The position numbers and the translations under genes were made by a program. A model generated the notes under the pieces. The model was not told the DNA's origin, searched no databases, and saw only the letters and a list, made by a program, of their open reading frames with translations. From positions 98,994-162,993 of the forward strand of contig JAFEGO010000073.1 of NCBI GenBank assembly GCA_018239845.1: a DNA stretch of 64,000 nucleotides, written 5' to 3'. This document shows, piece after piece, positions 17,907 to 26,537 of the stretch; within the stretch, counting starts at the first letter, position 1, and every line of letters starts with the position of its first letter. Source of the DNA: Verrucomicrobiota bacterium. Lineage in GTDB: Bacteria > Verrucomicrobiota > Verrucomicrobiia > Opitutales > Opitutaceae.

Positions 17907-17999
17907 GATCTAAATTCTTTAAAATCTGATGGATACGAATAAACGCGAATGAAGAAGAGAGGCGGTCAACGGGGTGTTTTGTTCGCTTTTGTTCGATTT

Positions 18000-19073
18000 T
18001 CAGAGTTTTGCCACGGCGATCTTCTCGAGAGTCTTCAAGTCGACGTCGTAGCCGAGGCCGGGGGCGGCGGGGGCGCGGACCTTGGCGTCGGGGCCGATGC
18101 TGGGCTCGACCACGATGGGGTTGGCCTTGATGAGGGTCTCGTAGTAGTGGTTGTTGCGGATCGCGAGGCAGAGGTGGGTGTTCTCCACGCCCATGCCATG
18201 GACCTCGGCGCTGAGCTGAAACGAGTCGGCGAGGTGCGCCACGCGGAGCGCGCCGGTGATGCCGCCCTTGTAGAACCAGCTCGTGCGCACCATGTCGGCC
18301 GCGCCCTGCTGGATGAAGTCGGCGACGTTGTAATGGCAGCCGTCGGAGGTCTCGGCGGCGAGCACGGGGATGTCGAGCTGGTCGCAGAGCCGGCGATACG
18401 CGCCGATGCTGAACTCGCGCATCGGCTCCTCGTACCAGAGATAGTCCGCCTCCTCGAGCGCACGGCCGAGGTAGAGCGCGTCGTAGGGGTCGAAGCCCGC
18501 GGAGCCGTCGTACATCAGCGCGATGTCGGGGCCGACGTGCTTACGCAGGGCCTGGCAGAGGGCGGCGTCCTTGCGCGCGTCGCCCCACGCGTGGAGCTTG
18601 ATGGCGCGGAAGCCCCGCGCGAGACACTGGTCGGCCACATCGAGAAACTCCGCGGTCGTCGCGTACGTGACGGTGCTCGCGTAGGCCTCGATCTCGTGGC
18701 GGTAACCGCCGAGCAGCTGGTAGAGCGGGAGCTTGGCGGCCTTGGCCGTGATGTCCCACAGCGCGGCGTCCACCACGCCCATCATGTACATCGGAAATTC
18801 CTCGATGCGGTCGAGCTCCCACAGCTCGTGCCAGAGGAGCTCCTTCATCAGCGGGTCCTTGCCGATCAGCCAGTCCTTGAGCCGGCGGTTGATGAGGTCG
18901 AGCGCGATCGCGCCGCGCACCGCGCAGCTCCAGCCCTCGATGCCGGCGTCGGTGACGAGGCGCAGCCACGTGACCTCGGTGAACGGGTCGTTGCCGGGCA
19001 GGCCTTGGCGCCAGACAAACGGAATTTCGGTTTTCGCCCGCGTGGAGTAGGCGTGGACAGCGATGATCTTCAT
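18000..19073 (-). CDS. Mandelate racemase/muconate lactonizing enzyme family, probable sugar-acid dehydratase
   Basis: This 357-residue enolase-superfamily enzyme starts at ATG 19073 (MKIIAVHAYSTRAKTEIPFV). The barrel has catalytic Lys159 in an unusual K-x-H pair (AIKLHAWG, Lys159/His161). The metal ligands are Asp189 (LMYDG), Glu215 (YEEP) and Glu241 (LAAETSDG), and a barrel-end His292 lies in AEVHGMGVE. The 26-residue spacing between the metal ligands equals that of mandelate racemase. Enzymes of this subgroup usually dehydrate sugar acids to 2-keto-3-deoxy acids. The divergent SDR and aldo/keto reductase fit a non-phosphorylating aldose pathway of the fucose/rhamnose type: aldose to aldonate to 2-keto-3-deoxyaldonate, then oxidation. 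The substrate itself is inferred, not shown. Confidence 0.88.
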   Translation of the reverse strand: MKIIAVHAYSTRAKTEIPFVWRQGLPGNDPFTEVTWLRLVTDAGIEGWSCAVRGAIALDLINRRLKDWLIGKDPLMKELLWHELWELDRIEEFPMYMMGVVDAALWDITAKAAKLPLYQLLGGYRHEIEAYASTVTYATTAEFLDVADQCLARGFRAIKLHAWGDARKDAALCQALRKHVGPDIALMYDGSAGFDPYDALYLGRALEEADYLWYEEPMREFSIGAYRRLCDQLDIPVLAAETSDGCHYNVADFIQQGAADMVRTSWFYKGGITGALRVAHLADSFQLSAEVHGMGVENTHLCLAIRNNHYYETLIKANPIVVEPSIGPDAKVRAPAAPGLGYDVDLKTLEKIAVAKL

Positions 19074-19094
19074 GGGGTGGGGTTGAAGGGTGTG

Positions 19095-19166
19095 GCCCAC
19101 GGAATACACGGAAGACACGGAAAACCAATCCGCGTTTTTTCCGTGTCTTCCGCGTATTCCGTGGGC
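19095..19166. repeat. 30-bp inverted repeat (hairpin) in the divergent MLE/SDR promoter region
   Basis: Arms 19095-19124 and 19137-19166 are inverted repeats with a single mismatch in 30 and a 12-nt loop. The arm reads GCCCACGGAATACACGGAAG followed by ACACGGAAAA. It fills most of the 108 nt between two divergent start codons, so it is not a terminator of either gene. It resembles a mobile palindromic repeat rather than a classical operator. Confidence 0.75.
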
Positions 19167-19181
19167 AAAGCTTCGCGTCCT

Positions 19182-19937
19182 ATGTTCAACCTCACAGGCA
19201 AGACCGCCCTTGTCACCGGTGCGGGTTCCGGCATCGGCCGCGCCATCGCGCAGCGTTTCGCCGCCGCGGGCGCGCAGGTCTGCGTCGCCGACCTCGATGC
19301 GAAGGGCGGCGCCGAGACCGTCGCGCTGATCACGGCCGCAGGCGGGCGCGCGGAGTTCGTCGCGCTCGATGTGGCGGACGAGGAGGCCGTGGGCGCGCTC
19401 GTCTGGCGGCTCGGCGCGTTGGATATCTTGGTGAACAACGCGGGCATCGGCCACGTCGGCACGATTTTGCAAACGACGGGTGCGGACCTCGACCGCCTTT
19501 ACCGCGTGAATGTCCGCGGTGTGTTTAACGTCACCAAGGCGTTTCTTCCCACGATGCTCGCGCGAAAAAAAGGCAGCGTGATCAACATCGCCTCGATCGG
19601 CGGCATCGTCGCGGTGCGCGACCGCTTCGCGTACGTGACGACGAAGTTCGCGGTCGTGGGCATCACGAAGCAGCTCGCGCTCGACCACTCGGCTGAGGGC
19701 GTGCGGTTCAACTGCATCTGTCCCGGCCGCGTGGAGACGCCCTTTGTGCAAAACCGCCTGAAGGAGTACGCCGACCCCGAGAAAGCCTACCGCGAGATGA
19801 GCGCCACGCAGCTCATCGGCCGGATGGGCCGGCCGGAAGAGATCGCCGCCGCGGCGCATTACCTCGCCAGCGACGAGTCGGAGCTGGTCACGGGCGCGTC
19901 GCTGATGGCTGACGGCGGCTGGAGCGTCGGGAAGTAA
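19182..19937 (+). CDS. Short-chain dehydrogenase/reductase (sugar-acid pathway)
   Basis: This 251-residue classical SDR starts at ATG 19182 (MFNLTGKTALVTGAGSGIGR). It shows the Rossmann motif TGAGSGIG (residues 12-19), Asp37 in VADLDA suggesting NAD preference, NNAG (85-88), and the catalytic set Ser138, Tyr151, Lys155 (YVTTK). The C-terminal GASLMADGGWSVGK is typical of this class. The position next to a mandelate-racemase-family dehydratase and 4 nt before an aldo/keto reductase suggests a 2-keto-3-deoxy-sugar-acid dehydrogenase. General SDR naming is safe; the substrate is inference. A long in-frame open region upstream (from 17949) is antisense to the dehydratase and is not part of the gene. 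Confidence 0.9.
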   Translation: MFNLTGKTALVTGAGSGIGRAIAQRFAAAGAQVCVADLDAKGGAETVALITAAGGRAEFVALDVADEEAVGALVWRLGALDILVNNAGIGHVGTILQTTGADLDRLYRVNVRGVFNVTKAFLPTMLARKKGSVINIASIGGIVAVRDRFAYVTTKFAVVGITKQLALDHSAEGVRFNCICPGRVETPFVQNRLKEYADPEKAYREMSATQLIGRMGRPEEIAAAAHYLASDESELVTGASLMADGGWSVGK

Positions 19938-19941
19938 ATCC

Positions 19942-20889
19942 ATGCCCGACCACCCCACCGGGCCGACCCGACTGGCAGCCTTCAGCCCTTCCGCCAAACT
20001 CGCTGCGCTTGGTCTCGGCGACAGCCGCATGGCGCTCGGGCTCGCCGGCCTCGGCGGTGCGTGGGGGCCGGTCGATGAGGGTGAATCGCTGGAGACCCTG
20101 CTGCACGCGATGGCGGAGGGCGTGACGGTGTTTGATGTCGCGCCGGCGTACGCTCAGGCGGAGCCGCTGCTCGGGCGCGCGCTCGCGCGATGGCGCGGGC
20201 CGCGGCCGATCGTGAGTACCAAGGTCGGCCGCCTCGCCGGTCCCAATGCCTTGCGCGGCAGCTACGACTATTCGCCGCGCGCCATCCGCGACAGCCTGCG
20301 TGCGAGCCTCGACCGGATGGGCCTCGCGGCGGTGGATCTCGTTTTCCTGCACGAGCCCGACCAGGTGCCGCCCGCCGACCGTCCGCGCGTCGCGGCGACG
20401 CTGTGCGAGCTCCAGACGGAGGGACTGGCGCGGCGCATCGGCCTCGGCGGCGGCTGCGGAGCGGATTGGAGCGAGTATGTCGCCACCGGCGTGGTGGATG
20501 TGGCGATGGGCTTCAACCGCCTCAATGCCCTCAACTCCGCTGCGCTCACCGAAGATCTGCCCGCGCTGCGGCCCAGTGCGGCGTATTATGCGGCGAGCCC
20601 GCTCGCGATGGGCATCCTCAGTGCGCGACCCGACCGCTGGCGTGCGGCCCTCCCGCCCTGGCTCACCCCGCGCGTGTGGCCGCAGCGCGAGCAGCTCTTC
20701 GGGCTCGCGACAGAGCAGGGGATCCCGCTGACGGCACTGGCGCTCCGTTATCTCTTCGGCGTCGCCGAGGCCGACCGCGTAGTGCTCGGCGCGGCCAACG
20801 CTGCGGAGCTGGCCGATGCGCTCGCCGCGTGGCGCGCGGGCCCGCTGCCGCCGGAGGTGTTTGCGGCAGTGGTGGCGACGCAGATGTAG
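19942..20889 (+). CDS. Aldo/keto reductase, probable aldose dehydrogenase
   Basis: This 315-residue protein has the AKR barrel and catalytic tetrad: Asp65 and Tyr70 (FDVAPAYAQAE), Lys94 (STKVGR) and His137 (FLHEPD). The C-terminal half has AYYAASPLAMGIL and LALRYLFGVAEADRVVLGAA, the cofactor-binding region. The gene starts 4 nt after the SDR stop, so the two form an operon. Family members of this branch include D-threo-aldose (L-fucose) dehydrogenases. That activity would supply the first step of the sugar-acid route whose dehydratase lies next door. Cofactor and substrate are not proven by sequence. Confidence 0.88.
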   Translation: MPDHPTGPTRLAAFSPSAKLAALGLGDSRMALGLAGLGGAWGPVDEGESLETLLHAMAEGVTVFDVAPAYAQAEPLLGRALARWRGPRPIVSTKVGRLAGPNALRGSYDYSPRAIRDSLRASLDRMGLAAVDLVFLHEPDQVPPADRPRVAATLCELQTEGLARRIGLGGGCGADWSEYVATGVVDVAMGFNRLNALNSAALTEDLPALRPSAAYYAASPLAMGILSARPDRWRAALPPWLTPRVWPQREQLFGLATEQGIPLTALALRYLFGVAEADRVVLGAANAAELADALAAWRAGPLPPEVFAAVVATQM

Positions 20890-20957
20890 GCCTGGCCGCT
20901 GGCCGGGCTCCCAATCCGCCCTTGCGCCGCTGCGGCGGAGGGCGTCTGGTGGCGCGC

Positions 20958-21413
20958 ATGAAAGTCTCCTTCACCACCAAGGAATACGCGCGCCTCCTCG
21001 AACTCGTGCATCTCGGCCTCTGGGTCGCGGGCGCGCGGCCCGACGATCCCGCGACGATGCCCGAGCGCTACGCGGATCTCACGCAGAAAGTCCTCGGGCT
21101 GGCCGAGCCCTTCGGTTGCGCGGACCTCGTGGAGGCCGACGTGAACGGCGAGTATTTCCTCAACGAAAAACTCACCGGCGGCGTGGCGCAGGAGAAGCTC
21201 GACGCCTACGCCGAGGATGTCTTCTGGGGCGAACTCGTGGCGCGCCTCGCGGGCCGCGACCTGCGCGCCGAGATCGGCGCCGAGGCCGCCGAGGCGGAGG
21301 AGCTGGAGCCGCAGCACGAAGTCGCTCTGACGGAACACGAGGACACCTACTGGCGCGAGTTCGAAGCCCACGGTATCGACCACCTCGTCGTACTGCGCGG
21401 CGGACGGGGTTGA
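20958..21413 (+). CDS. Conserved hypothetical protein, acidic, 151 aa
   Basis: This is a 151-residue soluble, acidic protein (MKVSFTTKEYARLLELVHLG at the start). It has no signal peptide, membrane segment or recognised catalytic motif. Helical segments such as TKEYARLLELVHLGLWVAG and EELEPQHEVALTEHEDTYWR suggest an all-alpha fold. ATG 20958 is chosen because the frame before it reads through the end of the aldo/keto reductase gene. It may be co-transcribed with that gene (68 nt gap). Its stop codon overlaps the conserved leader that precedes the next gene. No function is proposed. Confidence 0.72.
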   Translation: MKVSFTTKEYARLLELVHLGLWVAGARPDDPATMPERYADLTQKVLGLAEPFGCADLVEADVNGEYFLNEKLTGGVAQEKLDAYAEDVFWGELVARLAGRDLRAEIGAEAAEAEELEPQHEVALTEHEDTYWREFEAHGIDHLVVLRGGRG

Positions 21414-21484
21414 GCGGCGTATCCAAATCCCGGTGTGGTAAACGCTCCGATTGACCCGGAGCACGGCGCTGGTTGGCTCGACGG

Positions 21485-23224
21485 ATGCATTCCCCCTCCC
21501 TGGTCCGGCGCGGTGGCTTGATGGTGTTTTTTCTTGGTACGCTGCTGCGTCTCGCTGCACAGGATGCCGTGGTGGCGCCCCTGGTATGGCTGAAGCCGCA
21601 GGATGCGCCGGATACGCTGCCGGTGCTGCAAAAGGTGCCGAGCTTCTCCTTCCCCTCGGAATTGGCGCAGACCAAGGAAATCGGCTACGCGTTCGCCGTT
21701 ACGTATATAGACGAAACGGGCAAGCGCCTCGGTTTCGCCCCGTTCGCCAACTTGGAAGCTTATGTCGACCCCGCTTACGACGGCATAGAGCAAATGAGCT
21801 TCGCCCCCGGCCGGCGCGCGGGTCAGCCGGTCCTGACCGGCACGCAGCTGGCGGTCATCTTCAACCCTAAGTCAGCCGCCGTCGATGCGCCTGACGCCAC
21901 GCCGCGGTTGCTGGCCGTGACGGCCGTTCGCATTAAAAAACCTGATACGGATGATGCCTTGGGGGGCTACGGGAAGTGGGTTTATGCCGATGTTTCCGTA
22001 GATGAAATCGGTCGTGTGACGGCCGTGAGGAATGTGGCGCCCGAATGGGCGGAGGCCTTCCTCAAGACCGCCCGCGAATGGCGTTTTGCTCCGGCGCGGC
22101 GCGCGGGGCACCCGCTGGCAGCGGAGGTTCACGTGCCTTTTCTGCTGGCCGACTGGGGTGATTGGATCTCCGGCACAGGCAAGGAGAGTCCACCTGAGGC
22201 CATTTCTAAGATCTCGCCGGTCTACCCCCTGTCCATGGAGCGAACAGGTATAACCGGGGCGGTCGATATCACCTTCACCGTGGACCGGGAAGGGCGCCCA
22301 AAAGACATGTGCATAAAACGTTCGCTGAATGCCGCCTTTGACGATGCCGCGGTGGATGGGCTCCGGCTCTGGAAATTTAAACCGGCCTTGCAGGACGGCG
22401 TGCCGGTGGAACGGCGCATGAGCCAGAGACTGACCTTCGGAATGCAATATGCCGCCGCCCGCCGCAAAGCTGGGCTGGATCTATCGGCCAAGGGCAATGC
22501 CGGCCTCGGGCTTCCGGGGCCGCGCAGCCAAGCGGCCCCGGCTTATCCCCGGGAGGTGCTGGGCGAGGAGGTGAAGGGCGATGTCACGGCTCCGCAGATG
22601 GTTGGCCACGCGACCCCGGTTTATCCTTATGCGCTTTTGCGCGACCGGGAGACGGGCAAGGCCAGGGTCAGATGCGTCATCGGCGAGACGGGCGAGATCG
22701 TCTCATCGCAGGTGGTTGAGGCCACCCGGCCGGAGTTCGGCCAGGCCTTGCAAGCCGCGGCGGAGATTTTCGAGTACCGGCCGGCGCTCAAGGCCGGCCG
22801 GCCGATGCCGGTGGAAATCACCTTTGAGCAGAAGTTTTCCCTGAACGACCTCTATGAAGTGGTGACGTCGGCGGACAAGGATATGCTCAAGCGGGAAAGC
22901 AAGCATCCCGACACCATCCTCACGCCGGAGCGGCTCGATAAGCCGTTGAATCGGATCGTCCGTCGGTCCGTCCAGTTGCCGACGTCGATGGATCAAAGGA
23001 CCGCGAGGGGCGAGGCCGTGGTGGAGATCCTCATTGATGAGGGCGGACATGTGCGCCTGCCGCGGGTCGTCTCCGCGAGCCAGGAGGCCTTGGGCTATGC
23101 GGCCGTGCAAGCCGTGACCAGCTGGAGGTATGCGCCGCCCAAGGCGCAGGGGAAACCCGCCGTGGTACGCTTGCGCGTGCCGTTTGTCTTCCAATCGTCT
23201 GTGCCGATTCCGGCAGATATTTGA
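21485..23224 (+). CDS. Secreted multi-TonB-C-module protein, paralogue 1
   Basis: This 579-residue protein starts at ATG 21485 with a short signal peptide (MHSPSLVRRGGLMVFFLGTL, then LRLAAQ). After a unique N-terminal region it has about four TonB C-terminal-like modules, ending near residues 245, 335, 460 and 575. Each has a beta-hairpin such as GAVDITFTVDREGRPKDM, a helix, then a W-x-F-x-P-A type strand (LWKFKPALQDGVPVERR). Some carry the YP motif (KISPVYPLSMERTGITG, HATPVYPYAL). There is no N-terminal membrane anchor or Pro-rich spacer, so this is not an ordinary energy transducer. The next gene (23336) is a tandem duplicate and a third relative lies at 26538. Function unknown. Confidence 0.82.
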   Translation: MHSPSLVRRGGLMVFFLGTLLRLAAQDAVVAPLVWLKPQDAPDTLPVLQKVPSFSFPSELAQTKEIGYAFAVTYIDETGKRLGFAPFANLEAYVDPAYDGIEQMSFAPGRRAGQPVLTGTQLAVIFNPKSAAVDAPDATPRLLAVTAVRIKKPDTDDALGGYGKWVYADVSVDEIGRVTAVRNVAPEWAEAFLKTAREWRFAPARRAGHPLAAEVHVPFLLADWGDWISGTGKESPPEAISKISPVYPLSMERTGITGAVDITFTVDREGRPKDMCIKRSLNAAFDDAAVDGLRLWKFKPALQDGVPVERRMSQRLTFGMQYAAARRKAGLDLSAKGNAGLGLPGPRSQAAPAYPREVLGEEVKGDVTAPQMVGHATPVYPYALLRDRETGKARVRCVIGETGEIVSSQVVEATRPEFGQALQAAAEIFEYRPALKAGRPMPVEITFEQKFSLNDLYEVVTSADKDMLKRESKHPDTILTPERLDKPLNRIVRRSVQLPTSMDQRTARGEAVVEILIDEGGHVRLPRVVSASQEALGYAAVQAVTSWRYAPPKAQGKPAVVRLRVPFVFQSSVPIPADI

Positions 23225-23335
23225 AGATAATCATCCAGCGCGCCGGGCAGCGCGCGGCCGACATTGAGCGGGCGTATCCAGCCGGTGACGAACGCGCCGG
23301 TTGACGCGTGGCGAGCCGCTGGTTGTCTCACTGCC

Positions 23336-25006
23336 ATGCTTTTCCCCTCCCTGATCCGGCGCGGTGGTTTGCCGGCGGTTTTTATCGGCATGGTCCTGCG
23401 GCTCGCGGCGCAGGATGCGACCTTGGCTCCGCTCGATTGGCTGGAGGCAAAAGATGCGCCGGACACCCTGCCGGCTTTGCGGAACGCACCGAAGTTTTCC
23501 TTTCCCTCGGAATTGAAGCAAACGAAGGAGATCGGCTACGCGATCGCCGACACCTATCTCGATGAAGCTGGCAAACGGCTTGGTTTCTACCCGGTGGCCA
23601 ACCTGCCGGTTTACGAGGAGCCTGCCTATGCGGGTATCAAGGAATTGAAATTTTCGCCCGCCAAACGGGCCGGTCAGCCGGTCAATGCCGCCATCCAGCT
23701 GGCTGTGATATACAATCCCAAGTCCGCCGCCGTGGACGGGCCCGACACCACTCCGCGCTTGCTGGCCGTGACAGTCGTGCGGGTCAAATTCTCCGACGCC
23801 TTGAAAAACGGCGTGCAAAAATGGGTTTACGCGGACGTCACCGTGGATGAGGGCGGACGCGTGACGGCCGTGAAGAATGTGGCGCCGGAGTGGTCGGAGG
23901 CTTTTTTTAACGCGGCCCGGGAGTGGCGGTTTGCCCCGGCGCGGCGCGCGGGCCAGCCGGTCGCGGCAGAGGTGCATGTGCCTTTTCTCCTGACCACCCG
24001 TGGCTCTGTGCTCGGGCAGGTCCCCGGCAAGGGCAAGACCGTGCCGCCGGAAGTGACTTCGCAGACTGCGCCGACCTATCCCGAGGAGATGCGCCGGTCG
24101 GGCCTGCGCGGGGATGTCGTGATCGAATTCACGATCGACCGGGAGGGCCGGCTGATCGATCCCCTCGTGAAAAGTTCGTTGCACCCCGCCTTTGAAGGGC
24201 CGGCGCTCGATGCCTTGCGGCGGTGGAAATTCAAGCCGGGCTGGCGGGACGGCATACCGGCGGACACGCGCATGGTCCAAGCCTTCAGTTTCAGGATGGA
24301 GGAGTTTGGCGGCGGCGATACCGGCTTCAGCGTCAAGGCCGACAAAAAAACCGGCATCACGCCCCCGGGGCCGATCGCCCGGATGGTCCCGGTCTATCCC
24401 TATGCGCTGCTGCGCGACAAGGTGAAGGGCAAGGCCAAGGTCGTCATGGTGGTGGGGGAAAACGGCAAGGTGGTCTCATCGCGCGTGGTGGAGGCCAGCC
24501 GGCCGGAATTCGGCCTGGCCCTCCAGGCGGCCACCGAGGTTTTCGAATTTTCCCCGGCGCTCAAGGATGGCCGGCCGGTCCCGGTCGAGCTCACCCATGA
24601 GCAGGATTTCTCCCTGAGTTATATGGATGAGGTGGTGACGGAGGCGGACCAGGATATGGTCAAGCGGGAGGGCAAGCAGCCCGGCACGATCCTCATGGCG
24701 AAGCAGCTCGGTGCGCCGCTGCATCCCATCGTCCGCCGGGCCCCGCGGTTTCCGACGTCGGTGGATGAAAAGATCACCGCGGGCGAAGCCCTCGTGGAAA
24801 TCATCATCGATGAGGAGGGCCACGTGCGGCTGCCCCGGATCGTCTCCGCGAGTCAGGAGGCCTTCGGCTATGCGGCGGCTCAGGCGGTGGCCGCCTGGCG
24901 GTTTGATCCGCCAAAAGCCCTGCTGGGCCGCACCGTCGCGGTGCGCGTCCGCGTGCCCTTTGTTTTTAAGCAGACCACGTCGGTCCCGGCCGACACCAAA
25001 AAATGA
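23336..25006 (+). CDS. Secreted multi-TonB-C-module protein, paralogue 2
   Basis: This 556-residue protein is closely similar to the preceding gene over its whole length. It has a signal peptide (MLFPSLIRRGGLPAVFIGMV, then LRLAAQ), shared blocks such as FPSELKQTKEIGYAIADTYL and NPKSAAVDGPDTTPRLLAV, and four TonB-C-like modules (for example TAPTYPEEMRRSGLRGDVVI and RWKFKPGWRDGIP). At least 70 nt of leader upstream of the ATG is also conserved with paralogue 1, so the duplication unit included the promoter. The stop codon overlaps the start of the next gene (ATGA, 25003-25006), suggesting translational coupling to the enolase-superfamily enzyme. Confidence 0.84.
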   Translation: MLFPSLIRRGGLPAVFIGMVLRLAAQDATLAPLDWLEAKDAPDTLPALRNAPKFSFPSELKQTKEIGYAIADTYLDEAGKRLGFYPVANLPVYEEPAYAGIKELKFSPAKRAGQPVNAAIQLAVIYNPKSAAVDGPDTTPRLLAVTVVRVKFSDALKNGVQKWVYADVTVDEGGRVTAVKNVAPEWSEAFFNAAREWRFAPARRAGQPVAAEVHVPFLLTTRGSVLGQVPGKGKTVPPEVTSQTAPTYPEEMRRSGLRGDVVIEFTIDREGRLIDPLVKSSLHPAFEGPALDALRRWKFKPGWRDGIPADTRMVQAFSFRMEEFGGGDTGFSVKADKKTGITPPGPIARMVPVYPYALLRDKVKGKAKVVMVVGENGKVVSSRVVEASRPEFGLALQAATEVFEFSPALKDGRPVPVELTHEQDFSLSYMDEVVTEADQDMVKREGKQPGTILMAKQLGAPLHPIVRRAPRFPTSVDEKITAGEALVEIIIDEEGHVRLPRIVSASQEAFGYAAAQAVAAWRFDPPKALLGRTVAVRVRVPFVFKQTTSVPADTKK

Positions 25007-26421
25007 TCACCCTCCGCGAAGTCACCCTCCACGCCCAGCCGCTCAAGGCGCGCATGCCGTTTCGCTACGGCATCGCCACGATGACTGAGGTCACGCACAT
25101 CATCGTGCGCGGCACCTGGGAAATCGATGGCCAGACCCATGAGGGCCTCGCCGCCGACCACCTGCCGCCGAAGTGGTTTACCAAGGACCCCGACCGGCCG
25201 CTCGGCGAAGAGGTCGAGGAGATGCTCGCGGTCATCCGCGCGGCGATCGCCCACGCCCGGCAGATCAAGGCGGCGACGCCCTTTGCCTTCTGGCGCGAAC
25301 TCTACGCCGCCCAGGGTGCCTGGGGCGCTGCACAAAAGCTGCCGCCGCTGCTCGTGCACTTTGGCACGTCGCTCGTTGAGCGCTCGCTGGTCGATGCGTT
25401 TTGCCGGGCGAAGGGCACGGCGTTTCCCGCGGCGCTGCGGGAGAATCTCTTCGGCCTTGAGCTCGGCGCGGTGCACGCGCCGCTCGCGGGCTCGGTTCCG
25501 CGCGACTGGCTGCCGGCCGTGCCGCCGGCCGAGGTGTTTGCGCGGCACACCGTGGGGTTGTCCGACTATCTCACGGACGCTGAAATCCCCGCCGACGAGC
25601 GCGTGGCCGACGGGCTGCCGCAGTCGCTCGTGGCGTGCATCCGGTTTTATGGGCTCCGGCATTTTAAACTGAAAATCAACGGCGACGAGCCTCGCGACCG
25701 CGCGCGGCTCGCGCAGATGGCGCGCATCTTCGCGGCGGAGTGCGGCGGCGACTACGCGTTTTCGCTCGATGGCAACGAGAGCTTCAAGGCCGTCGCGGTC
25801 TTCGCCGACTACGTGCGCGGCCTGCGCGCGGGAGCGGGCGACGCAGCCTTCTGGGCGAAGTTGCTTTTCATCGAGCAGCCGTGGCACCGCAGCGTGGCGC
25901 TCTCGCCGGCCATCGGCGAGCTGGCGCGCGCGTGGCCCGACCGGCCGCCGGTCATCATCGACGAATCCGACGGCGAGATTTCCAGCCTGCCGACCGCCCT
26001 CGCGCTCGGCTACGCGGGCACGAGCCACAAGAACTGCAAGGGCATCTTCAAGGGCATCGCCAACGCCTGCCTGCTCGCGCAGCGCCGTGCGGCCGGCCTG
26101 CCTGCGATGCTGAGCGGTGAGGACCTGAGCAACGTCGGCCCCGTGGCCGTGACGCAGGATCTCGCGGTGGCGGCGACGCTCGGCGCGACCAGCATCGAGC
26201 GCAACGGCCACCATTACTTCGCGGGTCTCGCGCAGTTCCCCGCCGCGGTGCAGGCGCATATGCTCGCCCACCATGGCGATCTCTTCACGCCCAGCGCGGC
26301 CGGCTGGCCGCGCCTGGATGTGCGCGGCGGCCGGCTGCATCTCGGCTCCGTGCTGCGCGCGCCCTTCGGCTGCGCGGCGGGGCTGGATCTCTCCGGCCTT
26401 GCGACGGTACCGGTGGGTTAG
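25003..26421 (+). CDS. Enolase-superfamily enzyme (mandelate racemase/MLE-like), long form
   Basis: This is a 472-residue enzyme, about 100 residues longer than common MLE-type enzymes. The barrel has a K-x-K pair (HFKLKINGDEP, Lys222/Lys224). The metal-ligand candidates are Asp256 (FSLDGNES), Glu291 (LFIEQPW) and Asp320/Glu321 (VIIDESDGE). A further Lys343/Lys346 lies in SHKNCKGIFKGIANACLLAQ. This is enough to place it in the superfamily and suggests an active acid/base pair; the reaction (racemisation, epimerisation, dehydration) is unknown. It overlaps the preceding TonB-module gene by 4 nt. No signal peptide is seen, so it should be cytoplasmic, which makes its coupling to a secreted protein odd. 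Confidence 0.85.
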   Translation: MITLREVTLHAQPLKARMPFRYGIATMTEVTHIIVRGTWEIDGQTHEGLAADHLPPKWFTKDPDRPLGEEVEEMLAVIRAAIAHARQIKAATPFAFWRELYAAQGAWGAAQKLPPLLVHFGTSLVERSLVDAFCRAKGTAFPAALRENLFGLELGAVHAPLAGSVPRDWLPAVPPAEVFARHTVGLSDYLTDAEIPADERVADGLPQSLVACIRFYGLRHFKLKINGDEPRDRARLAQMARIFAAECGGDYAFSLDGNESFKAVAVFADYVRGLRAGAGDAAFWAKLLFIEQPWHRSVALSPAIGELARAWPDRPPVIIDESDGEISSLPTALALGYAGTSHKNCKGIFKGIANACLLAQRRAAGLPAMLSGEDLSNVGPVAVTQDLAVAATLGATSIERNGHHYFAGLAQFPAAVQAHMLAHHGDLFTPSAAGWPRLDVRGGRLHLGSVLRAPFGCAAGLDLSGLATVPVG

Positions 26422-26537
26422 GATGGAAGACACCGGGATCGCGCTGCCGGCGGAGGCCGATCCCGCCGCGGTGGCGCGGTCCGTATCGTGACGAAGACAG
26501 GGATTGATCCGGAGCTGCGGCCTGTATCAATTTTTAC

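Noticed and set aside
17907..17999. GATACGAATAAACGCGAATG block as a third palindromic repeat family
   Set aside because: No inverted partner of useful length was found in the 93-nt gap, and no second copy was seen in the window.
17949..19181. N-terminal extension of the SDR gene by 411 residues
   Set aside because: This part is antisense to the mandelate-racemase-family gene and passes through the 30-bp inverted repeat. The SDR fold starts at 19182.
19074..20030. N-terminal extension of the mandelate-racemase-family gene
   Set aside because: It runs antisense through the SDR gene, and the enolase-superfamily N-terminal domain begins at ATG 19073.
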